From: Leptotrichia trevisanii DSM 22070 | Lineage (GTDB): Bacteria > Fusobacteriota > Fusobacteriia > Fusobacteriales > Leptotrichiaceae | Assembly: GCF_000482505.1 (NCBI RefSeq) | Contig: NZ_AXVL01000019.1 | Coordinates: 1 to 64,000 of the forward strand | DNA: 64,000 nucleotides | Direction of reading: 5' to 3' | In this document: positions 27,031 through 35,084 of the stretch, piece after piece | Layout of the letters: the number at the start of each line of letters is the position of its first letter | Position numbering within the stretch: the first letter of the stretch is position 1 | Program-made: the position numbers and the translations under genes | Notes under the pieces: model-generated | What the model saw: the letters and a program-made list of their open reading frames with translations, nothing else | Databases searched by the model: none | Told to the model about the DNA's origin: nothing

Positions 27031-27993
27031 TTATATATGTATAATATTTAAAATACTCATCAAGATAGGTACTACTAATATAAATAAAATCGTACTTGTT
27101 GTAACTACATTTGTGGAATATCCAATATCTCCATTAGTTTCATTAGTCAAAATTGGCAATGCTGCAAACACTGGCGCCGCCGACTGTATCACAAACGTCT
27201 TTATTTCCAGCTCGTTCAACTGCACAAAATGTCCAGCAATTTTCAATAACACAATCATGACAATTGACGAAAATACAAATCTTCCAAGTAAAGCCAAGTT
27301 CGTATCCAAATCAAACCGGATACTGTGAAGTCCCGCATCTGCCAACACTATTCCAATATAAAGCAATGCAAGAGGTGTTACAACACTTCCAAGATATTTT
27401 GTAGTTTCCACAATCGGAGTTATTACTTTTATGCCTGACAAAAGTACAATAAAGGCTATTACAAAAGCAATAAGTGGAGGTGATAACAACTTTTTCAGAT
27501 TAAATTCACTTTTTTCATCCTCATTCCCATCCAGTGAATCACCTGCCAGAAGCATATACCCTAAAGTCCAGATTGACACAGTATTTGTGATATAATACAT
27601 TAAATAATATTTAGAAGCTGCTTCCCCAAAAAGTGCCATATTTAACGGCAGTCCAATAAATATCGTATTTGCATTGACTACTGCATTATAAAAGACTCCA
27701 CGCCGTCCTTCCCTCATCTTCACCAGCTTTATTACAAAAAAAGCTGCAACATATCCAATAATAACTGAAGCAAATGTAAAAATCAAACGATTTGACACTT
27801 CCTTCAAGGCATCCATATTCAAATATTTCAAGACTGAATAAAATATCGAACAAGGCAAAGCCACATTTGTAATAAGTTTTGACACATTTTCACTAAATGT
27901 ATGATGAAACCAGTGCCTTTTTTTCAAAATATATCCAATCGCAATCATAACAATAATAGGGAAAATACTTCCCAGTGATTTCAAAAAAATCAT
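27031..27993 (-). CDS. AEC-family (auxin efflux carrier-like) permease
   Basis: A 320-residue polytopic protein with about ten hydrophobic helices in two halves joined by a charged loop (DSLDGNEDEKSEF near residues 148-160). Family marks are the Asn/Pro-containing helices VALPCSIFYSV and ANTIFIGLPLNMALFG, and the matching second-half stretch. Bacterial members carry malate, malonate and other organic acids. AAAGGAAA precedes the ATG. It lies 160 bases downstream of glnN, separated by that gene's terminator, so is likely transcribed on its own. Substrate unknown. Confidence 0.87.
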   Translation of the reverse strand: MIFLKSLGSIFPIIVMIAIGYILKKRHWFHHTFSENVSKLITNVALPCSIFYSVLKYLNMDALKEVSNRLIFTFASVIIGYVAAFFVIKLVKMREGRRGVFYNAVVNANTIFIGLPLNMALFGEAASKYYLMYYITNTVSIWTLGYMLLAGDSLDGNEDEKSEFNLKKLLSPPLIAFVIAFIVLLSGIKVITPIVETTKYLGSVVTPLALLYIGIVLADAGLHSIRFDLDTNLALLGRFVFSSIVMIVLLKIAGHFVQLNELEIKTFVIQSAAPVFAALPILTNETNGDIGYSTNVVTTSTILFILVVPILMSILNIIHI

Positions 27994-28057
27994 TTCTAAA
28001 CTTTCCTTTCTTTACTATACTCCATCTCTTTCAAAATCAATCTTAATAATTTCGTGA

Positions 28058-28091
28058 TTTTTGAATTTGATTTTAAAACAGTTTACTATAA
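28058..28091. repeat. short intergenic repeat, copy 1
   Basis: The string TTTTGAATTTGATTTTAAAA followed by CAGTTTACTATAAA recurs with few changes at 39202-39237 and 42721-42763, always between two minus-strand genes and in the same orientation. Confidence 0.5.
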
Positions 28092-28104
28092 AAATATTAT
28101 TTTT

Positions 28105-28139
28105 AAACAAACAAAGCAAGGACTCGTTAAAGTCCCTGC
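28105..28139 (-). terminator. terminator of glnN
   Basis: On the minus strand GCAGGGACT, loop TTAACG, AGTCCTTGC (one G-U pair), then TTTGTTTGTTT. It is directly after the glnN stop at 28154. Confidence 0.75.
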
Positions 28140-28153
28140 ACTCTTTATCCATA

Positions 28154-30259
28154 TTATAACTTAAACAACAAATCAGTATAAGTTGGGAAACTCCAGTATT
28201 CCTTATCAATAACTTTTTCCAAGTTATCACAAGGGATTCTTAATGCTTCCAGTCCTGTTACCAATTTTTCTTTTGCCAAATCAGTCTGTTTTCCTAAATC
28301 TTTTTCATTTCTTACTCTATTTATTTCTTTTTCAAGCGATTTTACTTCTTTTCTCAAAGTTGTAATATTTGCCAGCACATCTTTTAATATTTCTTCCTGC
28401 TCTTTTATAAATGCCTTTCCATATTTTGAATTTTTTTCAATATGATCAGCTAATAAATTGGCATATTTTAATCCAGATGGCAAAATATTCTTATTCGCAA
28501 TATCAATCAATGTTCTTGACTCTATGCTTAACTGAGTTACATACCTGTCTGCGTAGGCATTATATCTTGCAATTGATTCCTGTTCAGAAAGCATTCCAAT
28601 TTCCTGAGTTAGTTCAAGCACATCTTTGTCTATCATTTTTCTAAGTGCTGTATTTGAAGCCACTTCGTTTGTAAGTCCACGTTTTTTAGCTTCTTTTGCC
28701 CATTCTTCGCTGTATCCGTTTCCATTGAAAATTATTCTATGGTGTTTTTTATAAGCATTTGCAATAATTTCGTTTGCTACTTTTGACAGAGATTTTTCAG
28801 TTGCTTTTTCAAGTTTATCTGCATATTCAGATAACACTTTTCCAACCATCGCATTTATCACGGCCGCAGAAGTTGCAGGTGTAGAACTTGAACCCGGCAT
28901 TCTAAACTCAAATTTATTTCCAGTAAATGCAAATGGTGAAGTTCTGTTTCTATCTCCAGCGTCCATACTGAATGTCGGCAATACATCAACTGATAAGTTC
29001 ACTTTTGATGATTCTGACACAGGTGCATCTTTTTTGTATGCAATATTATTTAAAACTGTTGTCAATTCATCTCCCAAGAAAACTGAGATAATTGCAGGCG
29101 GTGCTTCATGTCCTCCAAGTCTATGATCATTTGTAGCAGTTGCAGTTGCGTATCTTAACATTGGGTAATATCTGTCAACAGCTTCAATTACCGCAGCCAC
29201 AAAGATTAAAAATTGTGTATTTGATTTCATATCTTTTCCAGGACTGAAAAGGTTTTTACCGTCATCAGTTCCCAGTGACCAGTTGTTGTGCTTCCCTGAA
29301 CCATTTACCCCTGCGAACGGCTTTTCGTGAAGAAGTGCCACCAAATCGTGTCTTAATGCTGTTTTTTCAATAGTTTCCATTATTATCTGATTTTGATCCG
29401 ATGCCAAATTTGCTACTGAAAATAATGGTGCTACTTCAAACTGGTTAGGAGCCACTTCATTATGTCTTGTTTTTGATGGAATCCCCAATTTCCAAAGTTC
29501 AACATCAACATCACTCATAAAATTAATTACTTTTTCTTTAATTTTTCCGTAATAGTGATCACTTAGTTCCTGTCCTTTAGGTGCAGAAGCTCCAAATAAT
29601 GTTCTTCCTGTAAGCAATAAATCATCTCTTGCTTCAAACATATCTTTTTTTACCAGAAAATATTCCTGCTCTACTCCCAAAGTGTTAAATACGTGATTAG
29701 CCGTAGTATTTCCCAAAGCCCGTAAAACTCTTAATGCTTGTTCACTTATATATTTCATTGTTCTTAATAAAGGTACTTTTTTGTCCAACGCTTCACCAGT
29801 AAATGAAATAAAGGCTGTAGGAATATACAACGTAACTCCATTTTTATTTTCTCTTATAAATGGATATGAACTTGTATCCCAAATTGTATAACCTCTTGCT
29901 TCAAATGTGCTACGCAGTCCTCCATTTGGAAATGAAGATGCATCAGATTCACCTTTTATCAAGTTGCTTCCAGAAAATTTGTAAATAAGTTCCTCATTCT
30001 CAGTAGGTTCCAAAAATGAATCATGCTTTTCCGCTGTCAAGTCATTTAATGGCTGAAACCAGTGACAGAAGTGAGTAGCCCCTCTTTTAGTCGCCCAGTC
30101 CTTAATCGCATTTGCAATAACTTCAGCAGCTTCCTTTGACAATTCAGTTTCACCCAGTTGCGACGCCTTAAACTCTTTAAAAACAGCCTTGGAAACTCTT
30201 TTTTTCAAATTACTGTCCCTAAAGACATTTTCTCCAAAGCTTTTCATAGCGTTTTCCAT
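28154..30259 (-). CDS. glnN: type III glutamine synthetase
   Basis: A 701-residue enzyme, the length of GSIII and far longer than GSI (about 450 residues). It joins ammonia to glutamate using ATP. The N-terminus (FGENVFRDSNLKKRV), the GVEQEYFLV metal site, RHNEVAPNQFEVAP and the active-site loop FAGVNGSGKHNNWS are visible, together with the C-terminal helical extension typical of this class. GAGG lies about 9 bases before the ATG. It has its own strong promoter (30336-30364) and terminator. GSIII is common in Bacteroidota, Fusobacteriota and some Firmicutes. Confidence 0.95.
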   Translation of the reverse strand: MENAMKSFGENVFRDSNLKKRVSKAVFKEFKASQLGETELSKEAAEVIANAIKDWATKRGATHFCHWFQPLNDLTAEKHDSFLEPTENEELIYKFSGSNLIKGESDASSFPNGGLRSTFEARGYTIWDTSSYPFIRENKNGVTLYIPTAFISFTGEALDKKVPLLRTMKYISEQALRVLRALGNTTANHVFNTLGVEQEYFLVKKDMFEARDDLLLTGRTLFGASAPKGQELSDHYYGKIKEKVINFMSDVDVELWKLGIPSKTRHNEVAPNQFEVAPLFSVANLASDQNQIIMETIEKTALRHDLVALLHEKPFAGVNGSGKHNNWSLGTDDGKNLFSPGKDMKSNTQFLIFVAAVIEAVDRYYPMLRYATATATNDHRLGGHEAPPAIISVFLGDELTTVLNNIAYKKDAPVSESSKVNLSVDVLPTFSMDAGDRNRTSPFAFTGNKFEFRMPGSSSTPATSAAVINAMVGKVLSEYADKLEKATEKSLSKVANEIIANAYKKHHRIIFNGNGYSEEWAKEAKKRGLTNEVASNTALRKMIDKDVLELTQEIGMLSEQESIARYNAYADRYVTQLSIESRTLIDIANKNILPSGLKYANLLADHIEKNSKYGKAFIKEQEEILKDVLANITTLRKEVKSLEKEINRVRNEKDLGKQTDLAKEKLVTGLEALRIPCDNLEKVIDKEYWSFPTYTDLLFKL

Positions 30260-30335
30260 AAATTTTAACCTCTTTTCCGTATCAATTTATTATGGAACAG
30301 TGTTTTTCCACTCTCCATTTTTCTAAATATGTTTT

Positions 30336-30364
30336 ATTATACAATGTGGGAAAATATAAGTCAA
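30336..30364 (-). promoter_or_regulatory. sigma-70 type promoter of glnN
   Basis: Minus strand TTGACT (30359-30364), 17-base spacer, TATAAT (30336-30341), about 77 bases upstream of the glnN ATG. The rest of the 324-base divergent spacer to the MATE gene holds only the opposite promoter. Confidence 0.75.
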
Positions 30365-30490
30365 ATAAAAATTTTTTCCTATACTTTTTTCATTTTTATA
30401 AAAAAATATATAGTAATTCTAGCTCAAAATGAAGGGAGGAGGTTAATCTATATCTAATTTTTACATATTTTTACTTCTATTTTAAGTGAA

Positions 30491-30519
30491 TTGACTATAC
30501 TCACAAAAAAGTATGTTAT
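30491..30519 (+). promoter_or_regulatory. probable promoter of the MATE exporter operon
   Basis: Plus strand TTGACT (30491-30496), 17-base spacer, TGTTAT (30514-30519), about 65 bases upstream of the ATG at 30584. No clear operator palindrome was found for the HxlR-type regulator encoded downstream. Confidence 0.55.
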
Positions 30520-30583
30520 TCATATCAAGTAAAATAAATGTTAAAATGTTAATTAAGAAGCTAAAAAAGGAGAAAAAATAAAA

Positions 30584-31891
30584 ATGAAAGACTTAACAAA
30601 AGGAAATGAACTAAAAACTATAATTTATTTTTCTTTACCAATTTTGATAGGAAATCTATTTCAGCAAATTTATAACATTTCAGATACGATTATTGTGGGA
30701 AATTTTTTAGGAAAGGAAAGTCTTGCGGCTGTAGGTTCCAGTTATCAGATTAATGTGCTGATAATAGGTATTTCATTAGGTACAAGCATTCTAATTTCCC
30801 AATATTTTGGTGCAAAAGATATGGAAAATTTGAAAATCACGGCAAATACAGGATTTATTTTTTCCATAGTTTTATCTCTTATTGTTACAACATTAGGTTT
30901 TTTACTGTCAAACAATATCTTAATTTTAATTAATGTCCCACAAAAATTGTTACTGGAGGCAAATATCTATTTAAAATTTATTTTTATTGGAGTTGTACCA
31001 ACTTTTGGTTATAACTCCCTCACAAATACGCTAAAAGGCGTAGGTGATTCAAAAACGCCGACTTACATCTTAATTACCGCAGTGATTTTAAATATTATCC
31101 TAGATATATTTTTTGTAGCAGTACTAAATTCTGGAGTTGCAGGAGCTGCAATTGCAACTGTTATTTCACAGTTTGTTTCTTTTTTTCTTTGCTTATTTTA
31201 CATAAAATTTAAATATCCAAATTTAATTTTTCAAAAACATTATTTCAACTTAAATTTTAATATTTTAAAAGAAATACTGATTATTGGAATGCCAGCAATG
31301 TTACAGCAAGTTTTAATCAGCCTAGGATTTATTGTCATTCAAATTCTTGTAAATGGATTTGGAACAGACTGTATTGCAGCTTTTATTTCTGCTTCCCGAA
31401 TTGATTCCTTCGCAGAATTGCCATCCATAAATTTAGGACAGGCGTTGATGACTTTTACAGCTCAAAATTATGGAGCAAAAAAAATGGATAGAATAATTAA
31501 AGGTGGAAAAGATAGCCTAATTTTAGGAATCACATTTTCCATCATAATCTCAATTATTATTTTTATCTTTCCAGCATTCTTTATTTCAATATTTAACCGA
31601 AATCCTGAAGTAATTTTTATAGGAAATCAATATTTACGCATAATTTCAGCATTTTACGTAATTTTCTGCACAATGCAAATACTAAATGGATTACTACTAG
31701 GCTACGGAAAATCCTTAGTTCCACTAATAGCCTCCATTACTTCATTTTGTATGTTTCAAGTACCTCTAGCCATTTTACTTTCCAAAACATCGTTAGGCTA
31801 TAACGGAATTTGGATCGCCGCACCGATAGGCTGGACAGGAGGACTATTAATTCGAGTATGGTATTTTATAAAAATTTCTAAAAAAATATAG
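30584..31891 (+). CDS. MATE-family multidrug/cation antiporter
   Basis: A 435-residue protein with twelve hydrophobic helices in two six-helix halves. MATE marks include the N-terminal GNELKTIIYFSLPILIGNLF with QQIYNISDTIIVGNFLG, the KGVGDSKTPTYI loop and the repeat SINLGQALMTFTAQNYGAKK in the second half. It exports drugs or metabolites using a sodium or proton gradient. AAGGAG lies about 11 bases before the ATG. It is followed by an HxlR-type regulator gene, a usual partner for exporters, and a shared terminator at 32307-32357. Confidence 0.92.
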   Translation: MKDLTKGNELKTIIYFSLPILIGNLFQQIYNISDTIIVGNFLGKESLAAVGSSYQINVLIIGISLGTSILISQYFGAKDMENLKITANTGFIFSIVLSLIVTTLGFLLSNNILILINVPQKLLLEANIYLKFIFIGVVPTFGYNSLTNTLKGVGDSKTPTYILITAVILNIILDIFFVAVLNSGVAGAAIATVISQFVSFFLCLFYIKFKYPNLIFQKHYFNLNFNILKEILIIGMPAMLQQVLISLGFIVIQILVNGFGTDCIAAFISASRIDSFAELPSINLGQALMTFTAQNYGAKKMDRIIKGGKDSLILGITFSIIISIIIFIFPAFFISIFNRNPEVIFIGNQYLRIISAFYVIFCTMQILNGLLLGYGKSLVPLIASITSFCMFQVPLAILLSKTSLGYNGIWIAAPIGWTGGLLIRVWYFIKISKKI

Positions 31892-31974
31892 AAAAAACAA
31901 AAAAATTATAGTAAAATCAAGATTATTTGGTATTTTTTAAAATTTCAAATAATTTCATTGAAAGGAAAATTTAT

Positions 31975-32290
31975 ATGGAAGGAAAAATTTACACTTGTCC
32001 ATTGGAACTAACTCAAAAAATATTATCAAAAAAATGGACAGTCATCATATTATGGCTTTTAAGACACGGAAAAGTCAGAACAAAAGATTTCAAAAATCAA
32101 ATAAAAGGCAGCAACGAAAAAATGATCATCAATCACCTAAACTATTTAATTGAAGAAAAACTCATTGAAAAAAAAGGAATACGATGTTTATCCCAAAAAG
32201 ACAGAATATGTTCTTACAGAGAAGGGAAAAGATTTGTTACCTATTTTGGAACTTATGCAAAGTTATGGAAAAAAATATTATGCTAAATAA
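31975..32290 (+). pseudogene. HxlR-family transcription regulator, frameshifted at an 8-A run
   Basis: The ATG at 31975 (AAAGGAAA upstream) starts MEGKIYTCPLELTQKILSKK, the winged-helix start of the HxlR family, and stays in frame to LIEEKLIEKK. After the run of eight A (32168-32175) the frame gives a non-family tail and stops at 32286. In the next frame the family C-terminus is intact: VYPKKTEYVLTEKGKDLLPI and LELMQSYGKKYYAK, ending at 32290. Removing one A gives a continuous LIEKKEYDVYPKKTEYVLTE. This may be a real mutation, a phase-variable tract or a sequencing error. When in frame it would be about 104 residues and probably controls the MATE gene. Confidence 0.8.
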
Positions 32291-32306
32291 AAATTTGATT
32301 ATATAC

Positions 32307-32357
32307 AAAAAAGATGATAAATAATTAGTTGTTTAGGCCATTTAATATCATCTTTTT
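32307..32357 (+). terminator. terminator of the MATE-HxlR operon
   Basis: AAAAAGATGATA (32308-32319) pairs over 12 bases with TATCATCTTTTT (32346-32357), with a 26-base loop. The arm ends in the T run expected for the plus-strand operon. The loop is long, so strength is uncertain. Confidence 0.6.
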
Positions 32358-32476
32358 CTATAAATTTTATTTATGAAATATACTCCAAATCTTTGAATAT
32401 TTTCATGTGCTTTTTTTATTTAATAATTCCTTTATAACCTTATTTTTATAAATAAAATTATATTCAGATTGTATAT

Positions 32477-32800
32477 TTACTTTATTTTCCCATCTTTATA
32501 TGTTTTTCTCTTTTTATTTTTATAAGTTTCTTTCCTATCTGAAATTTCTATAATTAATATTAGCAAAACATCGTCCTTTATTTCAGCCACGATTCTATAA
32601 GAGCCTACCCTGTATCTCCATAATCCTTTTAAATTTCCAGTTAATGCCTTTCCTCTTTGCTTTGGATTTTGTGTACCTATTAAATTTTCTAAAATCCATT
32701 TTTTTATAAGTTTAGCAATAGCTTTATTTGTTTTACTTAATTTTTTTAAATCCTTTTCTGCCGATTCAGTAAACTTAACTTCATAAATTTGATTTTCCAT
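32477..32800 (-). CDS. relE: RelE/ParE-type toxin
   Basis: A 107-residue basic protein with the RelE/ParE superfamily core: YEVKFTESAEKDLKKLSKTN at the N-terminus, then GNLKGLWRYRVGSYRIVAEI and the strand VLLILIIEISDRKETY. RelE members cut mRNA on the ribosome while ParE members poison gyrase; the sequence alone does not decide which, and the basic tail (KNKKRKTYKDGKIK) is an extension. The start overlaps the antitoxin stop by one base (ATGA-type coupling), as is usual for type II modules. Confidence 0.85.
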   Translation of the reverse strand: MENQIYEVKFTESAEKDLKKLSKTNKAIAKLIKKWILENLIGTQNPKQRGKALTGNLKGLWRYRVGSYRIVAEIKDDVLLILIIEISDRKETYKNKKRKTYKDGKIK

Positions 32801-33027
32801 TATAGTTCTAACCTTTTAAAAACCTCTTCAGCAGAAGCAGTTTTTTCAGATTTTGCATTTTCCCATCTTTTTAATATTCTTTTTTCATCTTCTTCAGTTA
32901 TTTCATCATATATTTTATCTAAAATCAAATTACGGACAAAAGAAGACATATTAAGATGATTTATATTTGCATACTCTTTCAGGAATTCTAGATCCTCTTT
33001 TTCTATTCTCAATGACAATGTTGGCAT
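32800..33027 (-). CDS. relB: RelB/RHH-type antitoxin
   Basis: A 75-residue protein. The N-terminal 45 residues look like a ribbon-helix-helix domain (LSLRIEKEDLEFLKEYANIN then MSSFVRNLILDKI), and the acidic C-terminal part (EEDEKRILKRWENAKSEK) would wrap the toxin. GGAGG lies about 8 bases before the ATG. The promoter and a perfect palindrome just upstream (33040-33089) fit autorepression by the antitoxin or the complex. Confidence 0.82.
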   Translation of the reverse strand: MPTLSLRIEKEDLEFLKEYANINHLNMSSFVRNLILDKIYDEITEEDEKRILKRWENAKSEKTASAEEVFKRLEL

Positions 33028-33039
33028 TTCTATTCCTCC

Positions 33040-33063
33040 AATTGTAATATTTGTATTACAATT
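33040..33063. promoter_or_regulatory. operator palindrome of the toxin-antitoxin operon
   Basis: AATTGTAATA, TTTG, TATTACAATT: a perfect 10-bp inverted repeat. It overlaps three bases of the -10 box (33061-33066) and covers the likely transcription start, ending just before the ribosome site. This is the expected place for an RHH antitoxin to bind. Confidence 0.8.
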
Positions 33064-33089
33064 ATATCAATTCTTATTCTATTTGTCAA
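33061..33089 (-). promoter_or_regulatory. consensus sigma-70 promoter of the relBE operon
   Basis: Minus strand TTGACA (33084-33089), 17-base spacer, TATAAT (33061-33066): both boxes are perfect consensus with ideal spacing. Its -35 box overlaps the -35 box of the opposite promoter. Confidence 0.85.
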
Positions 33090-33111
33090 TATATAAAAAA
33101 TATGTTAAAAT
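33083..33111 (+). promoter_or_regulatory. promoter of the secreted-protein gene, overlapping the relBE promoter
   Basis: Plus strand TTGTCA (33083-33088), 17-base spacer, TAAAAT (33106-33111), 38 bases before the ATG at 33150. Five -35 bases (33084-33088) are also in the -35 of the minus-strand promoter, so only one polymerase could bind at a time. Confidence 0.6.
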
Positions 33112-33149
33112 AAATTCACAAACAAAACTACCAAAGGAGTTGATTACCC

Positions 33150-33797
33150 ATGAAAAAACTACTAACTTTTCTCTTACTAACACTGTCAATCCAGCTATTC
33201 TCAGCCAATTACAAAGTCGTCCTCAAAAAAGGTGTTACTTTATCACAGCAGGAAATTGCAAAAAATAACAGTGAAATTGAGATTGCAGCTAAAAGGGATT
33301 ATAATTTACTTATGCAGGCTACTATGCAAGGGGCAAATTCTATGATTTCAGGAATGTTGAATCAACAACTTTTACCAAACTCATCTGATAAGAAATTTGA
33401 AATAAAAATGAAAGCGTTTTACAGTGATTTATTTGATACTATGATGAAGAAAAGTAAGATTAATATTGAAAAAATCAGGTATGTCACAAATGATATTGTA
33501 GAGGTTACTTTAGATTTTAAGATGCCTAATACAGCGGGAAATTTACAAAAATATACACAAACAATGATTACTAACTTTTTAACTAACAACGATTTAGAAA
33601 AAATGTCAGAAGACGAATTTATGGATAAGTTTATGAAAAAAATGTTTAAGGATATGAAAAAAATGTACGAAAATACAGACAGCTATATGGCTTTAAAAGG
33701 AACAATTTACTTGGAAAAGGATAATGGAAAATGGGCGATTGCTGAACTTGACGAAAAGTTGAAAAATTATAAGGAAATGTATAAAATTACAAAATAA
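33150..33797 (+). CDS. uncharacterised secreted protein
   Basis: A 215-residue protein with a signal peptide (MKKLLTFLLLTLSIQLFSAN, cleavage near residue 19) and a Lys/Met-rich mature part. Residues 60-75 are Met/Gly/Gln rich (MQATMQGANSMISGMLNQQL), and the C-terminus ends with strands (LKGTIYLEKDNGKWAIAE) reminiscent of NTF2-like or DUF-type periplasmic proteins, but I do not recognise it. AAAGGAG lies 9 bases before the ATG. It is monocistronic with its own promoter and terminator. Confidence 0.7.
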   Translation: MKKLLTFLLLTLSIQLFSANYKVVLKKGVTLSQQEIAKNNSEIEIAAKRDYNLLMQATMQGANSMISGMLNQQLLPNSSDKKFEIKMKAFYSDLFDTMMKKSKINIEKIRYVTNDIVEVTLDFKMPNTAGNLQKYTQTMITNFLTNNDLEKMSEDEFMDKFMKKMFKDMKKMYENTDSYMALKGTIYLEKDNGKWAIAELDEKLKNYKEMYKITK

Positions 33798-33833
33798 TTC
33801 AATAAAATCTCTAAATTATAGAAATTCTATTAT

Positions 33834-33869
33834 AAAAGGGCTATCCATTTTCAGGTAGCCCTCTTTTTT
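33834..33869. terminator. bidirectional terminator between convergent genes
   Basis: AGGGCTA (33837-33843) pairs with TAGCCCT (33856-33862), extended inward by CC/GG, with an A run before and a T run after. It lies between the plus-strand secreted-protein gene and the minus-strand dehydrogenase gene. Confidence 0.8.
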
Positions 33870-33873
33870 ACAA

Positions 33874-34923
33874 TTATTTAGGTGATACTAAAATTTTAAC
33901 TTGGCTCTTTTCTTTTACAAGTGCGTCAAATCCTTCATTTACAATATTTTCAAGTTTAATTCTTTTTGTTACTAATAAATCTTTTGAGAAGTATCCCTGT
34001 TTCATTAATTCTAGTGTTTTAGGGAATACGTCACGGTATGCGATAACTCCTTTTATTGTTCTTTCCTGAATTACCACTTCGTTAGGCTGAATTGGGGCTT
34101 CTGTTTCCCAGATACTTACAACCATTAATTCTCCGTCTTTTTCAGCGGCTTCCAAAGATTGTTGCAATACAGCGGGAACACCTGTCACTTCATAAGAAAC
34201 ATTTACTCCACCATCTGTTTTTTCTTTTATAAATTCAACTGCATTTACTTTTGTAGGATCTACGATTATTGCTCCTAATTTTTTAGCAATTTCCTGTCTT
34301 TCAGGTGAAACTTCCACAGCGTAAATTTCTGTTGCTCCAGAAGCTCTCAATGCGTCGATGATAAGAAGCCCGATTGGCCCGCAACCAAAGACTGCCGCTG
34401 TATCTCCTGTATTGAATTTGCTTTGTCTAACTGCGTAAACTGCTACTGCCGCAGGTTCTGTCAATGCTCCCTGTTCATAGTCAATTTCATCTGGCAATTT
34501 ATGAGCCTGATCCTCATTTACTACTACAAATTCAGAGAATCCTCCACCTCCACCAGCAAGTCCGATAAAGTTCAAGCTAGGATCCAAATTATATTTTCCA
34601 ATTAATCCATTTTTTGCCAAAATTGGTTCAACTGTAACTCTATCTCCAACTTTGAATTTTGTAATTCCACTTCCTATTTCTACAACTTCTCCACAAAATT
34701 CATGTCCCATTGTGATAGGAGCTTTTTCATTTGTATATGGATGAGGGGTTGTAGCAGGAATGAAGATTGGTCCACCCAAATACTCGTGTAAATCACTACC
34801 ACAGATTCCTGCATATTTTACTGCAATTTTGATTTGATTTTTCCTCGTAATTTCAGGAACTTCAACTTCTTCCACTCTCACATCTTTTCTGTTATGCCAT
34901 CTTGCAGCTTTCATTAATGCCAT
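33874..34923 (-). CDS. zinc-type medium-chain dehydrogenase, (R,R)-butanediol dehydrogenase-like
   Basis: A 349-residue MDR-family alcohol dehydrogenase. Catalytic zinc ligands are in AGICGSDLHEY (Cys near residue 40) and GHEFCGEVV (His-Glu near 72-73), and the NAD-binding turn is VFGCGPIGLL near residue 178. The N-terminal FIPATTPHPYT and FIGLAGGGGGFSEFVVV resemble 2,3-butanediol dehydrogenases. The usual four-Cys structural-zinc loop is missing and replaced by ILAKNGLIGKYNLDP. AGGAGG lies 7 bases before the ATG. It is monocistronic with its own promoter. Substrate is inferred from resemblance; other secondary alcohols or polyols are possible. Confidence 0.78.
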   Translation of the reverse strand: MALMKAARWHNRKDVRVEEVEVPEITRKNQIKIAVKYAGICGSDLHEYLGGPIFIPATTPHPYTNEKAPITMGHEFCGEVVEIGSGITKFKVGDRVTVEPILAKNGLIGKYNLDPSLNFIGLAGGGGGFSEFVVVNEDQAHKLPDEIDYEQGALTEPAAVAVYAVRQSKFNTGDTAAVFGCGPIGLLIIDALRASGATEIYAVEVSPERQEIAKKLGAIIVDPTKVNAVEFIKEKTDGGVNVSYEVTGVPAVLQQSLEAAEKDGELMVVSIWETEAPIQPNEVVIQERTIKGVIAYRDVFPKTLELMKQGYFSKDLLVTKRIKLENIVNEGFDALVKEKSQVKILVSPK

Positions 34924-34987
34924 TTTGTTACCTCCTAAAATTATAATTATTAATAATATTTTTAAAATTATTGTTTGATACTTTAAT

Positions 34988-35015
34988 AGTATACCTCATT
35001 TTTTCTCAAAAGCAA
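34988..35015 (-). promoter_or_regulatory. promoter of the dehydrogenase gene
   Basis: Minus strand TTGCTT (35010-35015), 16-base spacer, TATACT (34988-34993), 64 bases upstream of the ATG at 34923. Confidence 0.55.
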
Positions 35016-35038
35016 TATTTTTCATTTATAAATTTAGA

Positions 35039-35068
35039 AAAAAAATAAGACAAGTTAATTCTTGCCTT
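35039..35068 (-). terminator. terminator of the accDA operon
   Basis: Minus strand AAGGCAAG, loop AATTAA, CTTGTCTT (one G-U pair), followed by A then a run of eight T, 17 bases after the accA stop. Confidence 0.75.
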
Positions 35069-35084
35069 ACCAAAATAATTAGTT

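Noticed and set aside
28015-28230. A 71-codon minus-strand frame overlapping the glnN 3' end
   Set aside because: It overlaps a certain gene in another frame, contains the glnN terminator and a dispersed repeat, and has no ribosome site.
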